From an uncultured Phycisphaeraceae bacterium (GTDB taxonomy: Bacteria; Planctomycetota; Phycisphaerae; Phycisphaerales; UBA1924): DNA of 55,686 nt. The stretch spans positions 1 to 55,686 of the forward strand of contig CALCCF010000112.1 in the NCBI GenBank assembly GCA_937899905.1. The letters run 5' to 3'. Below, piece after piece: positions 48,191 through 55,686 of this stretch. The notes under the pieces were generated by a model that had not been told where the DNA came from, did not search any database, and saw only the letters and a program-made list of their open reading frames with translations. Both the position numbers and the translations under genes were made by a program. Within the stretch, counting starts at the first letter, position 1. Every line of letters starts with the position of its first letter.

Positions 48191-48754
48191 ATGGGCCGCC
48201 GCCAGATCCACTACGAGCGCGCGTTTACCGCCATGCTCAAGGAGCGGAGCGTGCCCTACGTCGCCGTCGACGAGGCCCGCCGCGCCATCCTGCCAGGCGA
48301 CCAGGCGCCGCTGAAGACCCTGCACGACGGCCAGGCCCGCACGCTGAAGGCCTTCGACTACGTGCTCTATGGCACGCCCAACCTGCTCGTCGAGCTCAAG
48401 GGCCGCCGCCTTCCGGCGGGCTCGACTCGCTTGGAGAACTGGGTCACCGCCGATGACATCGACAGCCTCCGCCGATGGACGGCCCTGTTCAGCGCGGGCG
48501 GCTCGGGCTATACCGGCTGCTTCGTGTTCGTCTACGAGTGTGCCGCCGAGCCACCGACGGGGGCGAGCCCGCTGTTCGACGACTGCTGGATCTACAAGGA
48601 CCGCTGGTACGCACTCCGCACGATCGACGTCGAGGCGTACGCCGCCCACATGAAGGTGCGCAGCGCGCGATGGCGGACGATGAACCTGCCCAAGGCGGAG
48701 TTCGAGCGGTTGAGTGGGCCGTTGCTGGGGCGGGAAGCGGTCGCGCACGCCTGA
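48191..48754 (+). CDS. HYExE-like protein with PD-(D/E)xK nuclease-type motif
   Basis: The 187-residue protein starts MGRRQIHYERAFTAMLKERS. The HYE near residue 7 and VPYVAVDEARRAI match a planctomycete family I know as HYExE. It carries a PD-(D/E)xK-type pattern: Glu28 in helix 1, FDYVLYG with Asp56, and LLVELKGR with Glu68 and Lys70 (D-x11-E-x-K), followed by a possible QWxS-like helix. YTGCFVFVYECAAEPP near 107 and FDDCWIYKDRWYALRTIDVE are family-specific. A nuclease function is inference; the family could be a dead or structural relative. There is no clear SD; the start is chosen by the family N-terminus. It is convergent with a dockerin gene 16 bp on. Confidence 0.72.
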   Translation: MGRRQIHYERAFTAMLKERSVPYVAVDEARRAILPGDQAPLKTLHDGQARTLKAFDYVLYGTPNLLVELKGRRLPAGSTRLENWVTADDIDSLRRWTALFSAGGSGYTGCFVFVYECAAEPPTGASPLFDDCWIYKDRWYALRTIDVEAYAAHMKVRSARWRTMNLPKAEFERLSGPLLGREAVAHA

Positions 48755-48770
48755 GTGGTGCGTGTTCTGC

Positions 48771-50195
48771 TCAGCTGCACCCCGCGTCGAACGCATCGCG
48801 GAAGGCCGCGAAGTCGAGCAGCGTGAATTCGCCGTCGCCGTCGAGGTCGGCGATGGGATCGGCCGCGTCGAAAGCGTTGGAGAAGGCGAGGTAGTCGAAC
48901 AGCGTCAGGCGGCCATCGTCGTCCAAGTCGGCGTTGCACGCACCCAAGATGCAATCGAGGTCGAACACGTACGCCGCGCCGGTCTCGCCCTCCGCCATGG
49001 CGTTGAGAACGGCCCAGCGGCCGTTCTGAGTCGCACGATAACCGAACCCAGAGGGATATGTTGGGGCTGCGACTCCCGGTCGGAGCACGCTGGCATGGTC
49101 CCACACCCCATCGGCCCCGCGTCGGAACACGTGCGCCTGGCCCATCAGGGAATTGCTGTCCAAGTAGCCGATGATGAGCCGGTCGCCCAGGACGGAGATC
49201 CCACCGCCAAACTCCTCCATATCCTCGGGACCCATGCCCGGCGTCGGGCTGCGCAACTCCTGCCGGAAGACCCACTGGTCACCCTCGAGTTCGTACACGT
49301 AGGCCACGCCCTGGACATCGAAGTCGCGATCGGCACGCGGGGCACCCACCACCAGCGTGCGCCCGTCAAAGTCCAGGTCCGCGCCGAAGAATTCGGCTTC
49401 GGGAAGCCGGCCCGACGCATCGAGCGGGGGCAGCAGATACTGCGCAAGGGCGAGCGAGCCGTCGGGCTGGCGGCGATAGACCACGACCGAGCCGTGACTG
49501 AAACCCCGGGTTTCGTCACGGTGTGCTCCGATAAAGGCCCACTGGTCGTCCAGCGCCATGCCCCCTCGGCCAAAATTCGGCGACGGAGAGGGAACCATAA
49601 AGTCCGGAACTCTCAGCGAATCCTGATACACCCACGCGCCGGCGACATCGCGATAGAGATGCACACGGGCCGATTGGTTGATGAGCATTGTGTCGCCGTG
49701 CAACGAGGAGGTGAAGCCGAAGGTGGTGAAGGGGTGGCCGGTGGGCGCGTCGAATCGCGCGGTCTCGCGCCAGGCCTCCCCATCGAACTCGTACACGTGT
49801 CCGTGGCCCATGCGATCGCCGTAGAACCGCCGTCCCGTCAGCACGATGGCGCGGTTTGGATTGCGCGGGTCGAGCACGGTGCCGAGGCCGAACCCGTCGT
49901 TGAATTGGATATCGGGTGGAATGATGGTCTGCGCACGCACCCACCGGCCGTCCACGAGCTCGAACGCGTTCACCGACCCGGCCGTGCACTCGAACGGATC
50001 GCCCCCGGGGCAGATCGACAACGCGTTGTCGCTGATCAGGATGTGCCGGTCGTTAACGGTCAGGCTGCTGCCGAACGCGAGCGAGAGGCCGTCCGGCCCG
50101 CTCAGGCGCGTCACAGAGCAGCCATCCTGCGACGACGCAGCCACGCTGATTGCAACGCAGAAAGGGATGGTGGCGGCGGCAGTGACAGTCCTCAT
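48771..50195 (-). CDS. Secreted FG-GAP-like propeller protein with GC-type dockerin module (third propeller)
   Basis: The 474-residue protein has a signal peptide (MRTVTAAATIPFCVAISVAASS) and a body of about seven repeats: FGSSLTVNDRHILISDN, YGDRMGHGHVYEFDGEAWRE, GAHRDETRGFSHGSVVVYRR, GRTLVVGAPRADRD and GDRLIIGYLDSNSLMGQAHV. This is the same general plan as the 35-38 kb pair but clearly diverged. The C-terminal module has DLDDDGRLTLFDYLAFSN and DLDGDGEFTLLDFAAFRD, ending in DAGCS, with a Cys before it. The frame continues upstream to 53729 antisense to mgtE, but that extension is a shadow. The start lies at an ATG with no SD; a TTGCAC box 17 nt before GACAAT and 6 nt before the ATG allows a leaderless transcript, a weak suggestion. 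Confidence 0.85.
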   Translation of the reverse strand: MRTVTAAATIPFCVAISVAASSQDGCSVTRLSGPDGLSLAFGSSLTVNDRHILISDNALSICPGGDPFECTAGSVNAFELVDGRWVRAQTIIPPDIQFNDGFGLGTVLDPRNPNRAIVLTGRRFYGDRMGHGHVYEFDGEAWRETARFDAPTGHPFTTFGFTSSLHGDTMLINQSARVHLYRDVAGAWVYQDSLRVPDFMVPSPSPNFGRGGMALDDQWAFIGAHRDETRGFSHGSVVVYRRQPDGSLALAQYLLPPLDASGRLPEAEFFGADLDFDGRTLVVGAPRADRDFDVQGVAYVYELEGDQWVFRQELRSPTPGMGPEDMEEFGGGISVLGDRLIIGYLDSNSLMGQAHVFRRGADGVWDHASVLRPGVAAPTYPSGFGYRATQNGRWAVLNAMAEGETGAAYVFDLDCILGACNADLDDDGRLTLFDYLAFSNAFDAADPIADLDGDGEFTLLDFAAFRDAFDAGCS

Positions 50196-50283
50196 ACCCG
50201 TATTGTCACGCATCTGCCAGGCTAGTGCAAGCCTTTTGTTCCTGGAACTCCCCCGTCGGCCCCCTCCTACACTCCTCCACATC

Positions 50284-50310
50284 TGGTGGCCCCCCTCCCC
50301 AGGGCCACCA
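50284..50310 (+). promoter_or_regulatory. Perfect 9-bp hairpin in the nrdR leader
   Basis: TGGTGGCCC (50284-50292) pairs perfectly with GGGCCACCA (50302-50310) around a 9-nt C-rich loop, 20 nt before the GTG start of nrdR, just ahead of the GGAG at 50315. It could be a binding site or a structure limiting translation. Confidence 0.5.
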
Positions 50311-50330
50311 TACGTGGAGTGCTCGTCCCC

Positions 50331-50855
50331 GTGATCTGCCCCTTCTGCGGTGCCAACGACGATCGGGTGATCGACTCTCGGCCGGCCGAGAGCGGGCGGA
50401 CCATCCGCCGACGCCGGGTCTGCAACCGCTGCGAGCGGCGGTTCACGACCTATGAGCGCGTCGAACAGCACGCCCGGCTCGCGGTCGTCAAGCGGGACGG
50501 CAGCCGCGTGCCCTTCGACCCCGACACCGTGCTCCGAGGCATCCAGGCCGCCTGCGGCAAGCGGCCCGTGCCCGAGCAGGCCAAGGCCGGCATCGTCGAG
50601 GCCGTCGAGGAAGAGCTGCACCAGACCTACGAGCGCGAGGTGGACAGCCGCGTCATCGGCGAGCTGGTCATGGCCCGGCTGCGTGAGGTCGACGAGGTCG
50701 CGTACATCAGATTCGCCAGCGAGTACCACCAGTTCATGAGCGTGACCGACGTGCAGCGCGAGCTGGACATGCTCAAGACCCGGCCAAAGAACGTCAAGGA
50801 CCAGCGGGACCTTTTCGACGCCGTGCCTCGACCGGCCGCGCCCGCCGACCCCTAA
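50331..50855 (+). CDS. nrdR: Transcriptional repressor NrdR
   Basis: NrdR represses ribonucleotide reductase genes in response to ATP/dATP. The 174-residue protein has the N-terminal zinc ribbon ICPFCGANDDRVIDSRP with CNRCERRFTTYERVE, two C-x2-C pairs, then the ATP-cone VKRDGSRVPFDPDTVLRGIQ and YIRFASEYHQF near 128. The length is slightly above the usual 150-160 because of a C-terminal extension (DLFDAVPRPAAPADP). The start is a GTG, chosen because V-I-C-P-F-C is the conserved beginning; GGAG lies 12 bp upstream. No nrd gene is present in the window. Confidence 0.95.
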   Translation: MICPFCGANDDRVIDSRPAESGRTIRRRRVCNRCERRFTTYERVEQHARLAVVKRDGSRVPFDPDTVLRGIQAACGKRPVPEQAKAGIVEAVEEELHQTYEREVDSRVIGELVMARLREVDEVAYIRFASEYHQFMSVTDVQRELDMLKTRPKNVKDQRDLFDAVPRPAAPADP

Positions 50856-50888
50856 ACTCTGGCGGATCCCACGACGCAAGGAGGCGCC

Positions 50889-51368
50889 ATGGCCAGCTTC
50901 GGAGTAACACGGCAACCCAGTCGCACGGCACTCGGTGTCGCTTGCGGTGCCTTGCTTGTCACAGCCTCCGCGTGCTCGACCAACCCGCCGCCGCGGCCCA
51001 TGCCCAGCCCGACCCCGCTGACGCGGGCGGCCGAGCCGAGCCGCGAAAACCCACCGACAGCGCCTGAGCGCGCCACCCCAACCCAAGGGCGCCAAGCCGA
51101 GCGTCGGGTCGCTCGTGCCGAGCCCGCCCCGCAAGCTCCGGCTCGGGCCAAGGGCGAGCCGCCCGCTTGGTACACGGACGGCGTGCAGACGCTGGGCGGG
51201 TTGGAGCACCGGGCGTTCGCCGTCACGGCGGCCGACGTGCGCGATGCGCGCAACCGCGCGATGGCCTTGGCGTACGAGGCCTATCCGGATGGGGCCGTCG
51301 CTGCACACGAAGCGGTCCGCCTCGCCGATGGCTCGTGGCGTTTCTTCGTGCTGATCAGCAAGGGATAG
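50889..51368 (+). CDS. Small unknown lipoprotein with Pro/Ala-rich linker
   Basis: The 159-residue protein follows AAGGAGG at ideal spacing. It has a lipoprotein signal (hydrophobic GVACGALLVTASAC, lipobox), a Pro-, Ala- and Arg-rich linker of about 60 residues (STNPPPRPMPSPTPL and so on), and a C-terminal domain of about 65 residues (PAWYTDGVQTLGGLEHRAFA, VTAADVRDARNRAMALAYEA). The last reads as an LPP20/DUF-like or FlgT-type N-terminal fold with conserved A-x-x-x-A-R/A-R-x-x-A. No function is assigned. It lies 33 bp downstream of nrdR, so the two may share a transcript. Confidence 0.72.
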   Translation: MASFGVTRQPSRTALGVACGALLVTASACSTNPPPRPMPSPTPLTRAAEPSRENPPTAPERATPTQGRQAERRVARAEPAPQAPARAKGEPPAWYTDGVQTLGGLEHRAFAVTAADVRDARNRAMALAYEAYPDGAVAAHEAVRLADGSWRFFVLISKG

Positions 51369-51385
51369 CGGCCCGCGATCGAGTG

Positions 51386-52081
51386 CTAGTCCTGGGCAGG
51401 CTCGATGAGCGATGGCTCGTCTACTCGCGCGTTGCCCACCCGCTTGGACACCCTTCGGATCTCCAGCAGGCCGTCGGGCGCGGGTCGGAGCAGTCCTGCG
51501 GCTTGCTTTGAGTCCTGCTGCTCGGGATCGACCCACGCGGCGACCTCGCCGGGTTCCAGCACGCAGGGCATGCGGTCGTGCAGCGTCGACATCTCCGCGT
51601 TCGGCGACGTGGTGAGGATCGTGCAGCTCTCGAGCTCGTCGCGCCAGCAGTCCCACAGTCCGGCGAGGAGCAGCGGCTCGCCATCGGCTCGCGTGATGTA
51701 GTGGGGCTGCTTCGTCTTGTCGTCGATCTTCTTCCACTCGTAGAACCCGCTGGCAGGCAGCACGCAGCGGCGGTACTTCATCGGACCACGGAACGCCGGC
51801 TTCGTGGCGGCCGTCTCGCTGCGCGCATTGAACATGGGGTACTTGGTCGATGCTTCTTGCGCCCAGTGTGGCACGAGCCACCAGCGCATCATCGCGGCCG
51901 AGAGCGGGCCCATGGCCTTGCCTCGTACGACCAGCACGGGCACATCGGACGTCGGGGCCACGTTGTACCGAGCCGCGGGGCCGGCCATCGCAAGGGTCGC
52001 GTCTTCGAGCGCGAGCCCGAAGCCGCTGAGCTGCTCGTGGATCTGGCTCCACGTGAACCGATAGGTGTATCGCCCGCACAT
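51386..52081 (-). CDS. HMCES/YedK-type SOS response-associated DNA-protein crosslink peptidase
   Basis: This family shields abasic sites in ssDNA through a thiazolidine link to Cys2. The 231-residue protein starts MCGRYTYR, so Cys2 is exposed after Met removal. It has RYNVAPTSDVPVL (Asn), MMRWWLVPHW, FNARSET near 84, RCVLPASGFYEW near 104 (catalytic Glu), and the His in LHDRMP near 168. All catalytic residues appear to be present. It should act in abasic site protection; SOS regulation cannot be seen. It is divergent from mgtE across 43 bp. Confidence 0.93.
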   Translation of the reverse strand: MCGRYTYRFTWSQIHEQLSGFGLALEDATLAMAGPAARYNVAPTSDVPVLVVRGKAMGPLSAAMMRWWLVPHWAQEASTKYPMFNARSETAATKPAFRGPMKYRRCVLPASGFYEWKKIDDKTKQPHYITRADGEPLLLAGLWDCWRDELESCTILTTSPNAEMSTLHDRMPCVLEPGEVAAWVDPEQQDSKQAAGLLRPAPDGLLEIRRVSKRVGNARVDEPSLIEPAQD

Positions 52082-52124
52082 CGGGGCACGCTAGCGCGCT
52101 ACGTTGGTCGAGCATGGAGGCCCT

Positions 52125-53672
52125 ATGACCCCGACACCGCCCACGCGTTCGGAGCCCGCCGGTCCGCCGCTCGAGGAAGCCGTCCTCGACGCCGCGGTCG
52201 AGTCCGGCGATGCCCCGATCTGCACCGATTGGCTCGACAAGGCCAGTGCCGAGGAGACCGTCCACGCCGTGAGCGCGATGACGGTCGATGAGCAGGCCCG
52301 CCTGCTCGCGCTCCTGCCCTGCGAGACCGCGGCCGATGTGCTCGAGGTGCTGCCGCGGGTGCAGGCGGCCGACGCGATCGAGGCGTTGGGCGTTCGTGAT
52401 CACGATCGGGCCGCCGAGATCCTCGAGGCCCTGTCGAGCGATGAGCGCGCCGACGTCTTCGCCGAGATGGACGAGTCCAAGGCCGGGGCCATCCTCGGCG
52501 CCCTGCCCGAGGACATCGCCGACGAGGTGACGCGGCTGGCCAGCTACGAGGACGACGCCGCCGGCGGCCTCATGCTCACCGAGTTCCTGGCCTTCAAGGA
52601 CGCCATGACCGTCGCGGGCGTGCTCGACGACATGGAGGCCAACGCCGAGCGCTACCGCGACTACAACATCCAGTACTCGTACGTCGTCGATGAGGCCGGC
52701 GTGCTCACCGGCGTGATCCCCATCCGCAGCATGCTGCTCGCGCCGCGCGACACGCCCATCCGCGACGTCATGCTGCCCGACCCCGTCACCGTTGCCGACA
52801 CGACGGACTTCGACCAGCTCCGCGGCATCTTCGACGACCACGGCTTCCTTGCGCTGCCGGTGGTGGGGGAGGACGGCCGCTTGCTCGGCGTCGTGGAACG
52901 CAGCGCCGTGGCCGAAGCCGCCCGAGAAGACGCCGACGACCTCTACCGCGCCACCCAGGGTATCGTGGGCGGCGAGGAGCTCCGCTCGATGCCGCTCACG
53001 CTGCGGTCGCGCCGCCGCCTGTCGTGGCTGAGCATCAACATCGTCCTGAACATCATGGCCGCCAGCATCATCGCCGTGAATTCGGGGACGATCGAGATGT
53101 ACATCGCCTTGGCGGTGGCCCTGCCGATCATCTCGGATATGAGCGGGTGCTCGGGCAACCAGGCCGTCGCGGTCTCGATGCGCGAGCTCACGCTGGGCGT
53201 CACCCGCCCGCGAGACATCTTCCGCGTGCTCTTCAAGGAGTGCAGCGTCGGCATGGTCAACGGCTGCGTGCTGGGCGTGCTCATCGGCCTGGTCGCGTAC
53301 TTGTACCAGGGCGACTGGGCGTTCAGCTTCGTCGTCGGCGCGGCTCTGGCGGCCAACACCGTGATCGCCGTGTGCATCGGCGGGGGCGTGCCGCTGCTGC
53401 TCAAGGGCCTCAAGACCGACCCGGCCCTGGCATCCGGCCCGATCCTCACGACCGTCACGGACATGTGCGGCTTCCTGATCGTGCTCACCCTGGCCGCGGC
53501 CGTGCTGACGCCACCGCCCGAGGACGGGACGCCCGAGGATCAAAATCCGGCGGTGTCGATTCCCAATCAGGAGGCAACGGCGCCCACGCTCCACGGGGCC
53601 GCCCTGGAAGGACACACGACATGGCCTGCGCTCCAGCCCTACCCGCCGAATTCGCCGACCAGCCCGAGCTGA
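52125..53672 (+). CDS. mgtE: Magnesium transporter MgtE
   Basis: MgtE is a Mg2+-gated Mg2+ channel. The 515-residue protein has the N-terminal superhelical domain (repeats LLALLPCETAADVLEVLP, DERADVFAEMDESKAGAIL), a CBS pair (about 145-270, PIRDVMLPDPVTVADT), a plug helix and five C-terminal membrane segments. DMSGCSGNQAVAVSMRELTLG near 345 matches the G-G-x-x-G-x-Q pore segment, with Cys in place of the second Gly, and TTVTDMCGF near 448 supplies the pore Asp. The ATG has GGAGG 4 bp upstream; a TTG 21 bp earlier is less likely. The last 17 codons overlap the next gene in another frame. Confidence 0.93.
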   Translation: MTPTPPTRSEPAGPPLEEAVLDAAVESGDAPICTDWLDKASAEETVHAVSAMTVDEQARLLALLPCETAADVLEVLPRVQAADAIEALGVRDHDRAAEILEALSSDERADVFAEMDESKAGAILGALPEDIADEVTRLASYEDDAAGGLMLTEFLAFKDAMTVAGVLDDMEANAERYRDYNIQYSYVVDEAGVLTGVIPIRSMLLAPRDTPIRDVMLPDPVTVADTTDFDQLRGIFDDHGFLALPVVGEDGRLLGVVERSAVAEAAREDADDLYRATQGIVGGEELRSMPLTLRSRRRLSWLSINIVLNIMAASIIAVNSGTIEMYIALAVALPIISDMSGCSGNQAVAVSMRELTLGVTRPRDIFRVLFKECSVGMVNGCVLGVLIGLVAYLYQGDWAFSFVVGAALAANTVIAVCIGGGVPLLLKGLKTDPALASGPILTTVTDMCGFLIVLTLAAAVLTPPPEDGTPEDQNPAVSIPNQEATAPTLHGAALEGHTTWPALQPYPPNSPTSPS

Positions 53673-54067
53673 ACGACCCAGCCCCGACCCCAGCCCCCGC
53701 ACGCCGCCGCCGCTGCGGGCGTACGGCATCCAAGAAGGCCTGCAGCAAGCTCGCCGCCAGCCCGACCCGCGGCATGGCCATCATCATGTCGATGGCCACG
53801 GTCCTGGCCATGACCATCGCGATGCTCCAGCTCGTCGATGGCCAGACCGGCAAGACGGCGGCCCAGACGCTCTACCTCGCCGCCGGCTTCAACGTGCTGT
53901 TCACGCTGCTGTACACGCCGCTCATCGGCATCTTCACGCTGAGCTCGGGCTTCTGGCGCGCCGTGCGCACGGTGTTCTGTACGTTCTTCACCGGATTGGC
54001 GTACACCCTCGGCCTGCTGTTCATCAGCGCGGCCGTGCTCGTTGGCCTGGCGACCGTCTTCGGCTGA
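53621..54067 (+). CDS. Small unknown membrane protein overlapping the mgtE 3' end
   Basis: The 148-residue protein has a Pro-, Arg-, Lys-rich N-terminus of about 45 residues (ARRRRCGRTASKKACSKLAA) then a first membrane segment (MAIIMSMATVLAMTIAML), a second (YLAAGFNVLFTLLYTPLIGIF), and a third or split third-fourth (VRTVFCTFFTGLAYTLGLLF, AVLVGLATVF). It has no recognised family. The first ATG has GAAGGA 9 bp upstream, and its first 52 bp overlap mgtE; an internal ATG near 53773 would avoid the overlap but would begin inside the first membrane segment. The gene may assist or regulate the transporter, but only position supports this. Confidence 0.6.
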   Translation: MACAPALPAEFADQPELNDPAPTPAPARRRRCGRTASKKACSKLAASPTRGMAIIMSMATVLAMTIAMLQLVDGQTGKTAAQTLYLAAGFNVLFTLLYTPLIGIFTLSSGFWRAVRTVFCTFFTGLAYTLGLLFISAAVLVGLATVFG

Positions 54068-54124
54068 CCCGGCTGCGGCTTTCGCGAGTCCCGCCCGCAC
54101 GCTGGCGGCCCCATACACTCCCGG

Positions 54125-55129
54125 GTGCCAGAGCCCACGACCGACACCACGCCGGACACCCAGTCGGCAACACCCACTGGACCACCGGCCACGGCCAATG
54201 TCCACATCGCCGACCTCTTCAGACGCGATGGCGTGACGGCCAGCTTCGAGTTCTTCCCGCCCAAGAGCGCCGAGGCCGCCGACAGCCTGTACGCCGCCAT
54301 CGCCGATCTTGAAGAGCTCAAGCCCAGCTTCGTCTCGGTGACCTACGGCGCGGGCGGCAGCACGCGTGAGCTCACGACCGATCTGGTCCTGCGCATCCAG
54401 CGCGAGACGCCGCTGCACCCCGTGCCGCACCTCACCGGCGTGTGCCACACGCCCGCCGAGGTCGACGCGATGCTCGAGGGCTACGCGACGGCGGGGGTGC
54501 GCAACATCATGGCGCTGGGCGGCGATCCGCCGCACGAGCAGGGCGCGCCCATGGGCCGCCGCGCGGGCGAGCAGGCCTTCGCCCACTTCCGCTACGGGGC
54601 CGACGTCGTCCGCGCCATCCGCGCGTTCAGCGATACGCACCTGGTCGAGTCGCGCCGCTTCGGCATCGGCGTGGGCGGCTACCCCGAGGGCCACGCCGCC
54701 ACGCCCAACCGCCTGACCGAGATGGACCACCTGAAGGCCAAGGTCGACGCGGGGGCCGACTTCATCATCACCCAGCTGTTCTTCGACAACCACGACTACT
54801 ACGACTTCCGCGAGCGGTGCGAGCTGGCCGGTATACGAGTCCCCATCATCGCGGGCATCATGCCGATCACGAGCACGAAGGGCATGGCCCGCATGGCCGA
54901 TCTGGCCGCGGGCAGCCGCTTCCCGGCGCCGCTGCTGCGGGCGCTCCGGCGCGCGGGCGACGAGCCCGACCTCGTCCGCCGCGTCGGCCTGCACTGGGCC
55001 ACCGAGCAGTGCCGCGACCTGCTGGACCACAAGGTCGCCGGCCTGCACCTGTACACGCTCAACAAGAGCAAGGCGACGCGGGAGATTTATCGCACGCTTG
55101 GCGTCAAGGATTCGCGAGCACTGTCATAG
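54125..55129 (+). CDS. metF: 5,10-methylenetetrahydrofolate reductase
   Basis: MetF reduces methylene-THF to methyl-THF for methionine synthesis, using FAD. The 334-residue TIM-barrel protein has SFEFFPPKS near 40 (the catalytic Glu region), PSFVSVTYGAGGST near 68, HLTGVCHTPAEVD near 101, NIMALGGDPP near 127, GVGGYPEGH near 179, and GADFIITQLFFD near 212. These are the MetF landmarks. The start is a GTG (MPEPTTDTTPD), with a Pro/Thr-rich N-terminal extension not needed for the fold; an internal start is possible. It is last in the plus-strand set and is followed by 132 bp of non-coding sequence. Confidence 0.94.
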   Translation: MPEPTTDTTPDTQSATPTGPPATANVHIADLFRRDGVTASFEFFPPKSAEAADSLYAAIADLEELKPSFVSVTYGAGGSTRELTTDLVLRIQRETPLHPVPHLTGVCHTPAEVDAMLEGYATAGVRNIMALGGDPPHEQGAPMGRRAGEQAFAHFRYGADVVRAIRAFSDTHLVESRRFGIGVGGYPEGHAATPNRLTEMDHLKAKVDAGADFIITQLFFDNHDYYDFRERCELAGIRVPIIAGIMPITSTKGMARMADLAAGSRFPAPLLRALRRAGDEPDLVRRVGLHWATEQCRDLLDHKVAGLHLYTLNKSKATREIYRTLGVKDSRALS

Positions 55130-55261
55130 CACGTACGGCCAACTGCGGGAGAACCATGGCCTCTTGTTTCAATGTTCGACAACTATCGCGCCCTGCACTG
55201 ATCTAGGATCACTCGAGAGCTATAGGTGTATGCAGGTGACTAACTCGAAACCGGCCTAGTT

Positions 55262-55686
55262 TTATTGTACAAAGAACACTCCAGTAAACAGGATGTCGAC
55301 CGCTAGCCTCTTGTTTTCGACTGCGCGTATGAATTCATTGTCTGTAGTGTTCACATACACGGCGCCACTACGATTTACAAGGACTATTCCTGAAGCGGTA
55401 TAGAAGTCGTCAGGGTTGATTTGATTAGCCTGCCGTTGATCGCGTGGAGCTGCTCTGAGCTTCACGCCCGGCAATGTGAGAGAGAGGTGGGGGTCCGTCG
55501 AATCCACGAAACCGGCTGAAAACAGATCTGTATTGTCTAGGGATGCGACTTGCGTCAGTTGAGCGAACTCTCGTGGGATCTCTAATAGCTCGATTTGCCC
55601 TGCCAGGTACGTAATGCCGCCCCGATAAGAAACCCGAAGCGGATTCTCCTTGCTAGACCTCCACCCTTGCGTCACATCGAGTTCGG
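55262..55686 (-). CDS. Unknown protein, partial (continues beyond the right edge)
   Basis: The reading frame is open through the window's right boundary, so only the C-terminal 140 or so residues are visible. The sequence is beta-rich with polar stretches (PLRVSYRGGITYLAGQIELL, ASLDNTDLFSAGFVDSTD, YTASGIVLVNRSGAVYVNTT) and ends ILFTGVFFVQ. I do not recognise it. Base composition is visibly more A+T-rich than the rest of the window, including the 130 bp just left of it, so this may be the edge of an accessory or transferred segment. A GTG at 55675 could be an internal start if the gene is short. Confidence 0.5.
   Translation of the reverse strand, partial: ELDVTQGWRSSKENPLRVSYRGGITYLAGQIELLEIPREFAQLTQVASLDNTDLFSAGFVDSTDPHLSLTLPGVKLRAAPRDQRQANQINPDDFYTASGIVLVNRSGAVYVNTTDNEFIRAVENKRLAVDILFTGVFFVQ

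Noticed and set aside
50196-53729. A very long minus-strand frame upstream of the third propeller gene
   Set aside because: It is antisense to mgtE, nrdR, a lipoprotein and other clear genes, has shadow-type composition, and the signal peptide begins at 50195.

Overview
The window is high-G+C bacterial chromosome. It most likely comes from the phylum Planctomycetota, class Phycisphaerae. The main evidence is six secreted proteins that end in the same C-terminal module: two EF-hand-like D-x-D-G-D-G repeats with L-T-I-F-D-F-L-x-F-Q cores, closing in a Gly-Cys. This resembles the 'GC-type dockerin' module that I associate with Phycisphaerales. Supporting traits are a PEP-CTERM-like protein, small membrane proteins with a C-terminal CPECG zinc ribbon, a HYExE-like protein, an ATP-independent (PPi-type) phosphofructokinase, and a mosaic of short operons with many 4-bp ATGA overlaps. 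No rRNA, tRNA, CRISPR array or insertion sequence was seen.

Layout. 1-2 kb: the end of a ligase-associated DNA-repair operon (Lhr-like helicase, then PdeM nuclease). 1.9-6 kb: a stand-alone NRPS with A-T-C-T-TE architecture. 6.1-8.6 kb: divergent mnmA and PPi-phosphofructokinase. 8.6-12.8 kb: an A+T-rich island of tandem hairpins, then two dockerin-type secreted proteins. 12.8-18.1 kb (minus strand): a dockerin beta-propeller, a LolD/MacB-type ABC ATPase and permease, a ZnuA-like His-rich metal-binding lipoprotein, and a PQQ-type sugar dehydrogenase lipoprotein. 18.3-22.3 kb: an unknown membrane protein, a secreted M28 peptidase with PDZ domain, and a PEP-CTERM-like protein. 22.4-26.8 kb: the translationally coupled operon polA - GNAT - prmC. 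27-30.1 kb: a DEAD-box helicase with a structured leader, nine 21-bp tandem repeats, and two tandem zinc-ribbon membrane paralogs.

30.1-33.7 kb: a GNAT gene, divergent from a two-gene operon in which a 141-residue protein with a ubiquitin/ThiS/MoaD-like C-terminus ending in Gly-Gly overlaps a DUF4132 (MolR-like) gene by 4 bp. This pair is the best candidate for an undescribed system in the window. 33.7-38.2 kb: a pseudopilin-like protein, a small coiled-coil protein, and two tandem paralogous beta-propeller dockerin proteins. 38.2-41.3 kb: a 2-hydroxyacid dehydrogenase with clpS, an HU-type protein, ispF and a lipoprotein with a textbook terminator. 41.4-48 kb: a secreted esterase, an FAD amine oxidase-like enzyme, dtd, and an operon of a GAF-PP2C phosphatase with two Cys-cluster (YkgJ-type) proteins. 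48-55.7 kb: a PD-(D/E)xK-like protein, a sixth dockerin protein, nrdR, a lipoprotein, an HMCES/YedK-type protein, mgtE with an overlapping small membrane gene, metF, and a partial A+T-richer orphan gene at the right edge.

Most genes are housekeeping or envelope functions. Assignments come from reading motifs by eye. No database search was run, so family names are recognition calls and start codons are choices based on SD sequences and N-terminal character.
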